DNA from: Cetobacterium_A somerae
GTDB taxonomy: Bacteria; Fusobacteriota; Fusobacteriia; Fusobacteriales; Fusobacteriaceae
Reading direction: 5' to 3' (one strand)
DNA: 64,000 bases
Assembly: GCF_044784365.2 (NCBI RefSeq)
Contig: NZ_CP173065.2
Shown: one piece after another, positions 57,731 through 64,000 of the stretch
Layout: every line of letters begins with the position of its first letter
Position numbering within the stretch: the first letter of the stretch is position 1
Notes under the pieces: generated by a model
Database searches by the model: none
What the model was told of the DNA's origin: nothing
What the model saw: only the letters and a program-made list of their open reading frames with translations
Translations under genes and position numbers: made by a program

Positions 57731-59535
57731 CTCTTTTTTGTTACTACCTCTTCATCTGATAATACTGTATATTTAAAGCTTTCACCATCTGTAATTCTGC
57801 TATCAATAGTAGTGTGTATTTCACCATCTGAACTGTTAATATTAGATCCCATTGCAAACATTGTATTATCTATTAAAAACCATGATTTTTTACCTGAAGT
57901 TTGATTATTCCATGAAAGAAAATCCATAGCTGCTAAAGTTACCTCACCTGTTGTCACTCCTCCTACAAAAGATTTAGGACTCATCTTAACTTTATGTCTT
58001 CTCTCTCCAGATCCATCTCTTCTTTCATTTATACTAGCTGTTACTCCTGGAAGGTGATACATATCAACTGTTGGCCAAAACTCTTTAGATTTATCTGAAT
58101 TTTCACCATAGATATATGTAACTCCATCTCCTGTGTACCATCCCTTTTTATTTTCTCCATTCATTGTTTCATAATTTCCAATTCTAGATGAATACATTCC
58201 TATAACAAACTTTATATTTTTTGGTCCCAAATGAACTACTCTATCCATTCCCCAAAAAACTTTACTTTTTGGTTCACTTATTTTTTCATACTTCTCATTT
58301 ATTTCTATATCTTTCATTATCTCTTTTAACTTTAAATTGTATATTTTTTCAGTTGTCTTATAAGATATATTTTCATCTAAAGCTTTCTTTACAAGTTTTC
58401 TTATCTTAGTTTTATATGGTTCAGGAGCTCCCTCTGATATCATAGCTACTGATGTTACAATTCCTCTACCTCTTTCAAGTTCATTGCTTCCATCTCTTGA
58501 AATCGATCTTCCACTAACTGCATCTGTAACTCCACCATTTATAAGTAAAAATGAATATCCATCAATTATAGAATCATATATATTGTTTAATCTCTCATCT
58601 TTCATTTCATATTGTGTACCTGATGTAAGGTATAAAATTGAACCTAATCCATTAAACAATACTGAAGCATATGTTCCATTATAAGCGATGTTTCCATGTT
58701 GTACAAAAGATGAATCTTTATAAAATCCATCTCCTGTAGTAACATACTCTCCAACATCTGCAACTGCTGAAACCCCATCTAAAACTTGCTCTTTATCTTC
58801 CATTAAAAATCCACGTGTAAAAGATATTATTGATGTATCCATTCTATTTCCACCTGTTGAGACTCTTAACTCTGGTGATGATGAGTATTTTGCAGATGGA
58901 CTATATCCTGAATATTTTGCATAAGGTTGAAAATACTGGGATGCTTTTAAATATTTCATTCTATTTTCTACTGGAATTTCATCATACATAATTGCCACTA
59001 TTTCATTTATATTTTTTGGTATTCCAAGCTCCCATTGCCACCAGTTTCCATACTCTGGAGCTCCTTCATAATATGCATTTCTATGAAGCCACTCTAAAGA
59101 ATCCAAAATTTCTTTTTTAATTTTCTCGTCTTTGTAGAAGTCTGTTCCTGGAACTACATAAGCTTTACTTAAGTTTTTTAATCTTTCATAAGTTGTTTGA
59201 ATTTGAACTCCACTTTTCATATCCTCTAAATCTGAGTATATTGACATTCTTGCTTCATTATAATTGTAGTTTTCTAAATTCTTTTTTCCCATGTTATTCA
59301 AAGTATTAATTGTATCTTTTTTTACTTTTGGACTTTCTAATTCTAAACTCTCTTTCCCTGTTAAAAACTCTGCCCATTTTAATCTCATATTTTTAAAATC
59401 TTCTTTTTCACTTTGAGATACACTTGATACATTTGCAACTATTTCTTTATTTGAATTTTCTTTAATTATCTTCTTTTCATTTGCTTCAACTATACAAACA
59501 GATAGAAGTAGCATTAACATTATCTTCTTTTTCAA
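57721..59535 (-). CDS. PL8 hyaluronate/chondroitin AC-type lyase, main frame (split from its C-terminus)
   Basis: The 604-residue ORF has a signal peptide (MKKKIMLMLLLSVCIVEA), the alpha-toroid with GNWWQWELGIPKNINE, and the PL8 catalytic set Asn230, His280 and Tyr289. The 50- and 9-residue spacings are the same as Asn349/His399/Tyr408 of Streptococcus pneumoniae hyaluronate lyase. SGRSISRDGS follows. It cleaves hyaluronan or chondroitin by beta-elimination. It stops at TAG 57721, three codons after AAA AAG, before the C-terminal beta domain. TTG start after GGGGGAG, 16 bases from the autotransporter stop, so the two are cotranscribed. A product ending here would keep the catalytic residues but lose the end of the beta domain. 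Confidence 0.9.
   Translation of the reverse strand: MKKKIMLMLLLSVCIVEANEKKIIKENSNKEIVANVSSVSQSEKEDFKNMRLKWAEFLTGKESLELESPKVKKDTINTLNNMGKKNLENYNYNEARMSIYSDLEDMKSGVQIQTTYERLKNLSKAYVVPGTDFYKDEKIKKEILDSLEWLHRNAYYEGAPEYGNWWQWELGIPKNINEIVAIMYDEIPVENRMKYLKASQYFQPYAKYSGYSPSAKYSSSPELRVSTGGNRMDTSIISFTRGFLMEDKEQVLDGVSAVADVGEYVTTGDGFYKDSSFVQHGNIAYNGTYASVLFNGLGSILYLTSGTQYEMKDERLNNIYDSIIDGYSFLLINGGVTDAVSGRSISRDGSNELERGRGIVTSVAMISEGAPEPYKTKIRKLVKKALDENISYKTTEKIYNLKLKEIMKDIEINEKYEKISEPKSKVFWGMDRVVHLGPKNIKFVIGMYSSRIGNYETMNGENKKGWYTGDGVTYIYGENSDKSKEFWPTVDMYHLPGVTASINERRDGSGERRHKVKMSPKSFVGGVTTGEVTLAAMDFLSWNNQTSGKKSWFLIDNTMFAMGSNINSSDGEIHTTIDSRITDGESFKYTVLSDEEVVTKKSLE
57733..57739 (-). other. A AAA AAG slippery heptamer inside the PL8 lyase gene
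   Basis: Zero-frame codons are ACA AAA AAG AGT CTA GAG TAG. A -1 slip on A AAA AAG makes the next codons GAG TCT AGA, in frame with the C-terminal ORF (114 bases, 38 codons, before its TTG). AGAGGT (57751-57746) lies six bases upstream of the heptamer. The same heptamer and the same AGAGGT element are at the autotransporter split (6601-6624). Confidence 0.6.
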
Positions 59536-59551
59536 TGTTCTCCCCCTTTAA

Positions 59552-62500
59552 TTAAAAGCTATAACTTACTCCAACCATTGGTCTAAATGAGTGATATCTA
59601 TTTTCATTACCTGTTGCTTTATTTTTAGCTTTTATTGTTAATAGTGTAGCTCCTATTGTTCCTGTAAGCCCTGGTGCTAAAGGTTGGATATACTTTAGAC
59701 TATATCTTGTTTCATAATTTTCAGATTTTATTATCTGAGTTCTTGTGTCATTAGAGTATCCACCATTATATATAGGGAATCTTGCTTCTAACTGAGTATA
59801 AGCTCCATTTCCAAAGAAATATCTAAATGTCGGTCTAATCTGAGTTAGTCTTTTTCTTTCTGTAGCATTGTTATGATCATGCCACGTATCCTCTCTAAAT
59901 AGATTTAATCTCATAAATGCTCTTGGCATAAGTCCAGAATAATCTATTCCACCTTGATTCTCCATTATGAAGTCTCCTTGTCCCTCTTTATCTCCAATAT
60001 AATTATATTCATATATATTTGTAGAACTTCCATTTAAAGCAAATCCATTACCCAAATTATATATAAAGTTTGGAGTAAGTCTAATTTGGTGAACTCCTCT
60101 TTTTACCTCTCTAAAACCTTTTTTACCATAATTTTGTGGTTTTTCACTCGTTTCATTTCTATATGCAATATTGATTCCATATCTTCCTCTAGAGAAGGTA
60201 TCATTCCATCTAGCTTCTAAGTGAACTCTTGTTGCATGTTGTTCCGCTTCATTTGTTTTTAACCCTTGGAACATTTCATTATCTTTATAATATCCTTCAA
60301 AGTAATAAGACCATTTTGATTTTAAATCATTTAAACTCATAGTTAATTTTGGAACATATAATGTAGATGCAGCATAATCACCTGGATATGGATTACCATC
60401 CATATCAAAATATGTCCTATCTGAATCATCCTCTGCTTCTAATAAAATATTAACTGTTCCTCTCCATCTATCACTCTTATTTCCAGATAGATTATCGAAA
60501 TATGTATTCACAACATCTCCTACAGAGTTAAATTTATATTTTCCACCTACAGTTAAACTATCTGAATCATATTCTTTTGATTTTGTAGAAGTATAACTTC
60601 CTAAAAGAGAGAAATCCTCAGTTAAATTTAATGATGCAAAAATATTGTATGATAACATATTTTCCATTTTTGTCGTTTCTATTCTATGCTTTTCTGATAA
60701 CCCTTGAAGTTTTAATACTTTTCCATCTTTTATATTTCCCAATTCTGTTTCATATTCAAAATTTCCACCAACAACATATTTTTTTCCAAATAAATATCCT
60801 GTTTTCTCTAAAAGAATTCCAGCCTTTGGAACAACAGAATCATAAAACTCTTCGTCTACAGTTCCTTTACTATTTATAGCTAACTCATTTTGTGGTTTAT
60901 TTGTTGGCAACGGATCTTCTGTTATATTCCCTTGAACTATTTTAGTCCAATCTATCCCTCCATAAACTCCAAATTTATAATCATCTTTTAAAACATTATA
61001 TGCAGCTACAGTTCCTAATCCAAATCCATATGTTGGGAAAGTTGAATCAAAACTTCCATAAGTATTTCCATAATTTACTGTTCTTTTTAAAGAGTTAAAT
61101 GAATTTGTTATTCTAGCATTTGAAGTCAAAGAAAATCTATCTGTAAACTTATAGTTATAATATCCTCCTACATAGATATTATTTAAATCTGCACTTCCAT
61201 ATTCTCCACCTTCAAACTTAACCTTTCCATTAGATCCTCCATATATCAAACCTAACTTAGCATTATTTTCAATCTGCTTTTCTGTAACTCCTAAAATTCC
61301 ATGCTCTATATATGAAACATCCATTAATCCATTAATTCTATGATTATTATCCATATATATTACATCTTGTGTTGATGAGTTTGTTGCTCTTTCTCTAGTA
61401 AAATCACTTTGATTTACTCTATCCATCATTCTTTTTGATAGAGTTCTTGAATTTATAGAAGCTATATCAGCCATATATCCATAAACTCCACCTGAAAGTT
61501 GTTTCATAGCACTTGTAAACTCTCCTGCTGTTTGAAGTTGTTCTGCATCAGAAACAGCATAGATTAATGACTTGTCTATATTTTTAGCTTCTAAAGCACT
61601 CTTTTCAATTCTATCTCCTTCTAATAAAGTAACAAATTTAGATAATTTAGATGTTGTTAATATATTTTCATAACTGTTTTTCTTAGCTATTATATTTCCA
61701 TCTTTTACTTCATAATCCCAAATTACAGATGATTTTATATTCGCATTTTCACCTAACTCAATATCCACTCCACCAAAAGCTTCTGATAAGTTAAACTCGT
61801 TTCTTCCATCTCCAGATATAAAAGAGAAACTCACATCTCCATTTAAAACTAATTTATCTGCTGAAATTATTGAATTTTCTAAAGTTTTATCAGTTAAAGA
61901 ATTTTTAAAATCTACAACTAATGTACTGTTAGAGATTTCCAATTTTCCTTTATCTGCTGTTATAATTCCATCATTTTCAAGTTTATTTTTATTCTCATCA
62001 AAGTAAGCTTGATTTCCTTGGTTATATTCTAAATCTATAAAAGAGTTATCTATTTTGCTATTTCCACCTGTTGCTGATAAAATCTCATAATTCTCTATTC
62101 TTATATCTGATAAATTATTATCTCCTTGGAAAAACAAGGCATCTATTCCTACTCCACCTAAAATATCTCCCTTTACTTTTCCACCTTTTAATACCACGTT
62201 ATTATTCGTTGGAGCATCATAATATTTTTCAGTTATAGGATCTTTTAATCTAAGAACTTCTGATCTTATGGCTACACCATATCCACCATCTATTACTCCA
62301 CCTTCATTTACAAATGTTCCATTACTAACTAAAACTGCATTTCCAAAGTTATAGTTTTTAATTTCCCCTGTATTTACAAACTGCCCAGCTACTTTAACTC
62401 CTGAACTTACAGAGTAATTTTCTATTAAACCACTATTTTTTCCTGATGATTCTAATCTTATATCCATTCCTATCCCAGTACTATTATTAGATATAACTCC

Positions 62501-64000
62501 TAAGTTTTCACCATATCCATTTTTTTCTATTTTCATCCCTAAAGCTTTATCAAATACTGTTATTTTTCCATTTTCATTATTTAAAACTTTACTATCTGCT
62601 CCAGTTGCACTCATAGCTGATGTATTTATACCTGAAGTTTGGATTAAACCATTATTTTCAACAGTTGCTCCACCTTGAGCTAAAACTGCATTTGATGTTT
62701 GACCATCTCCCTCATGAATTATTGTTCCGTTATTTATCCCTACACTTCCTAATCCATCTGCCTTTATACCAGCTGTATATTGTTTTCCTGAAACATAGAT
62801 ATTTCCTGCATTTACTCCCTGACCTGCTCCTGATATTGAGATTCCAGATGAAGAGTTTCCTGTTATAGAGATATCTCCTAGATTTTCTCCTTTTGCTCCT
62901 GTTTCAATTGAAATTCCTATTCCCTCTTCTACGACTATCTTTCCACTACTTGTTCCAGTCGCTCCACCACTTAATTTTATCCCTTTTGCTTTATTTAAAA
63001 CTAAAATATCTCCTAAATTCTTCAGTGATGAACCTTCTTTATCAGCTGCCATTCCCGATGTATTTACCGCTGATACTTGAATCAATCTGTTATTTTCAAT
63101 GTATCCTCCTGTTTGAGCTAACATTGCGTTTGATGTTTGACCATCTCCCTCATGAATTATTACTCCATTATTTATTCCTGTACTTCCTACTCCATCTACT
63201 TTCATTCCTGATGTATACTGCTTTCCTGAAACATAGATATTTCCATTATTTATTCCTTGTCCTTTTGCTGAGATAAGCATTCCTGAAGAAGAATTTCCTG
63301 ATACATTTATTACTCCTGTTGTTTCATTTATTCCTTGAGCATTTTCTCCTGATACTAAAAATCCAACTGTATTATTAGTTTGTAAATTTATTGTTCCCTC
63401 ATTTTTTCCTATTCCATTTGCTGAGACTTTTATCCCATTTACCTGTCCCGTTTTTTCAGTGGGAGCTCCATAAGATACATTTATCGTTCCTTTATTTATT
63501 GCTTTAGAATTTATTCCTTCATTTACTCCTTGAACCATCATTCCTGATGAGTCTTTTCCTGATATATTTATTATTCCTGTTTCAGTGTTTTCTACATATC
63601 CACCATTTTGCGATAGTATTGCATTTGAAATATTAACTCCATCTCCTTCATGGTTTATTATTCCACTATTTATCCCTTGAGTTCCTATTCCAAAAGCTTG
63701 CATTCCAACAGTACCTGCTCCAGCTGTAACATTTATTATCCCTTTATTTTCTGCTATTGGATTCTTTTTAGATGATTCGCTTACCTTTATTCCAACAGAA
63801 TTATTTCCTGATACATTTATTACTCCTGTTGTTTCATTTATTCCTTGAGCATTTTCTCCTGATACTAAAAATCCAACTGTATTATTAGTTTGCAAATTTA
63901 TTGTTCCTTCATTTATTCCAATACCGCTGGCAGAAACTTTTACTCCGTTTACTGAACTTTCTCCATCTCCTTTTCCATAAGATACATTTATTATCCCCTT
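59552..64000 (-). CDS. Large repeat-rich autotransporter (N-terminus beyond the window)
   Basis: At least 1482 residues are encoded; the frame stays open to base 64000, so the signal peptide and first repeats are missing. Residues translated from 64000 to about 61900 are a beta-helix of imperfect repeats (INVSGN, GVGSTGINNG-IIHEGDG, ENN-LIQVSA). A linker follows, then a barrel with outer-membrane beta-strands to the C-terminal VSYSF. YGGSNGKVKFEGGEYGSADLNNIYVGGYYNYKF is a typical barrel start. It lies 16 bases upstream of the PL8 lyase, so adhesion and GAG cleavage may be coupled, for example by holding GAG-coated mucus. In contrast to the autotransporter at 5618 its frame is intact. Confidence 0.9.
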   Translation of the reverse strand, partial: KGIINVSYGKGDGESSVNGVKVSASGIGINEGTINLQTNNTVGFLVSGENAQGINETTGVINVSGNNSVGIKVSESSKKNPIAENKGIINVTAGAGTVGMQAFGIGTQGINSGIINHEGDGVNISNAILSQNGGYVENTETGIINISGKDSSGMMVQGVNEGINSKAINKGTINVSYGAPTEKTGQVNGIKVSANGIGKNEGTINLQTNNTVGFLVSGENAQGINETTGVINVSGNSSSGMLISAKGQGINNGNIYVSGKQYTSGMKVDGVGSTGINNGVIIHEGDGQTSNAMLAQTGGYIENNRLIQVSAVNTSGMAADKEGSSLKNLGDILVLNKAKGIKLSGGATGTSSGKIVVEEGIGISIETGAKGENLGDISITGNSSSGISISGAGQGVNAGNIYVSGKQYTAGIKADGLGSVGINNGTIIHEGDGQTSNAVLAQGGATVENNGLIQTSGINTSAMSATGADSKVLNNENGKITVFDKALGMKIEKNGYGENLGVISNNSTGIGMDIRLESSGKNSGLIENYSVSSGVKVAGQFVNTGEIKNYNFGNAVLVSNGTFVNEGGVIDGGYGVAIRSEVLRLKDPITEKYYDAPTNNNVVLKGGKVKGDILGGVGIDALFFQGDNNLSDIRIENYEILSATGGNSKIDNSFIDLEYNQGNQAYFDENKNKLENDGIITADKGKLEISNSTLVVDFKNSLTDKTLENSIISADKLVLNGDVSFSFISGDGRNEFNLSEAFGGVDIELGENANIKSSVIWDYEVKDGNIIAKKNSYENILTTSKLSKFVTLLEGDRIEKSALEAKNIDKSLIYAVSDAEQLQTAGEFTSAMKQLSGGVYGYMADIASINSRTLSKRMMDRVNQSDFTRERATNSSTQDVIYMDNNHRINGLMDVSYIEHGILGVTEKQIENNAKLGLIYGGSNGKVKFEGGEYGSADLNNIYVGGYYNYKFTDRFSLTSNARITNSFNSLKRTVNYGNTYGSFDSTFPTYGFGLGTVAAYNVLKDDYKFGVYGGIDWTKIVQGNITEDPLPTNKPQNELAINSKGTVDEEFYDSVVPKAGILLEKTGYLFGKKYVVGGNFEYETELGNIKDGKVLKLQGLSEKHRIETTKMENMLSYNIFASLNLTEDFSLLGSYTSTKSKEYDSDSLTVGGKYKFNSVGDVVNTYFDNLSGNKSDRWRGTVNILLEAEDDSDRTYFDMDGNPYPGDYAASTLYVPKLTMSLNDLKSKWSYYFEGYYKDNEMFQGLKTNEAEQHATRVHLEARWNDTFSRGRYGINIAYRNETSEKPQNYGKKGFREVKRGVHQIRLTPNFIYNLGNGFALNGSSTNIYEYNYIGDKEGQGDFIMENQGGIDYSGLMPRAFMRLNLFREDTWHDHNNATERKRLTQIRPTFRYFFGNGAYTQLEARFPIYNGGYSNDTRTQIIKSENYETRYSLKYIQPLAPGLTGTIGATLLTIKAKNKATGNENRYHSFRPMVGVSYSF
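63293..63382 (-). repeat. 90-bp exact direct repeat within the autotransporter passenger, copy 1
   Basis: Positions 63293-63382 are identical base for base to 63803-63892, a spacing of 510 bases (170 codons). The encoded block includes SGENAQGINETTGVINVSGN. Such exact copies allow recombination that changes passenger length in frame. Confidence 0.9.
63803..63892 (-). repeat. 90-bp exact direct repeat within the autotransporter passenger, copy 2
   Basis: Identical to 63293-63382. A further partial repeat with a 438-base (146-codon) offset links 62703 and 63141 (CCATCTCCCTCATGAATTAT and flanks), so the array has more than one period. Confidence 0.9.

Noticed and set aside
62620..63276. Plus-strand Leu/His/Tyr-rich open frames across the large autotransporter
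   Set aside because: They are antisense shadows of the Asn/Gly-rich repeats; composition is not protein-like and no ribosome site precedes them.
62400..64000. CRISPR array
   Set aside because: The repeats are long, imperfect, within one open frame, and code for beta-helix motifs; there are no short exact repeats with regular unique spacers anywhere in the window.

Overview
The window is very AT-rich, gene-dense DNA from a Gram-negative anaerobe. Evidence for an outer membrane: two long autotransporters with C-terminal beta-barrels and a MipA/OmpV porin-like protein. Evidence for a fermentative host-associated lifestyle: PTS, sulfatases, glycosaminoglycan (GAG) lyases and many orphan ABC sugar importers. 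The base composition, codon use and GNGI/INVSGN-type autotransporter repeats fit Fusobacteriota, probably Fusobacteriaceae (Cetobacterium or Fusobacterium); this assignment is inference.

Layout. 1-5.6 kb: 3' end of an IS3-family element, three members of a large HTH-regulator family (two are a tandem duplication), a MarR-type repressor preceded by a c-di-GMP-I riboswitch with its own terminator, and a cold-shock protein. 5.6-9.1 kb: an autotransporter whose passenger and barrel lie in two frames joined exactly by a -1 step at an A AAA AAG heptamer. 9.2-12.2 kb: a LytTR response regulator with a short cytoplasmic GHKL kinase, and two amino-acid binding proteins. 12.3-15.8 kb: an attenuation-type leader (22-codon peptide rich in Phe/Tyr/Trp/Met, hairpin, terminator) ahead of a 2-hydroxyacid-type dehydrogenase, an aminotransferase and an EIIC-like permease. 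15.9-20.3 kb: MipA, DedA, a winged-helix protein, a SigH-like sigma factor and a peptide-binding lipoprotein.

20.4-24.7 kb: a PTS (EIIA, EIIB, EIIC) operon with a glycosylasparaginase and a dipeptidase, suggesting uptake and cleavage of GlcNAc-Asn-like remnants of N-glycoproteins. 24.9 kb: a Rep_3 plasmid-type initiator homologue. 25.8-40.6 kb: two related glycan clusters (LacI regulator, binding protein, two permeases, GH35 beta-galactosidase; one also has a sulfatase and a Gfo/Idh/MocA oxidoreductase), with shared operator-like palindromes. 40.7-44.4 kb: small secreted proteins, including a tandem duplicate, and a fourth HTH regulator. 44.5-64 kb: a GAG locus. It has a sulfatase on the plus strand, then on the minus strand (reading 64 kb to 46 kb) a large repeat-rich autotransporter, a PL8 hyaluronate-lyase-like enzyme, a sulfatase, a binding protein, two permeases, KduI, KduD, a second binding protein and a chondroitin-ABC-type lyase.

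How it works together. Secreted or periplasmic lyases, sulfatases and beta-galactosidases would trim host GAGs and sulfated glycans, ATPase-less ABC importers and the PTS would bring the products in, and KduI/KduD would process the unsaturated uronate. No unsaturated glucuronyl hydrolase, KDG kinase or aldolase, importer ATPase, or sulfatase-maturing enzyme is in the window.

The most unusual observation is that two genes, the first autotransporter and the PL8 lyase, are each split at an identical in-frame A AAA AAG heptamer with an AGAGGT element 6-11 nt upstream, the arrangement of dnaX-type -1 programmed frameshifting. An A7-to-A6 mutation, phase variation or sequence error at each site would look the same and cannot be excluded from the sequence.
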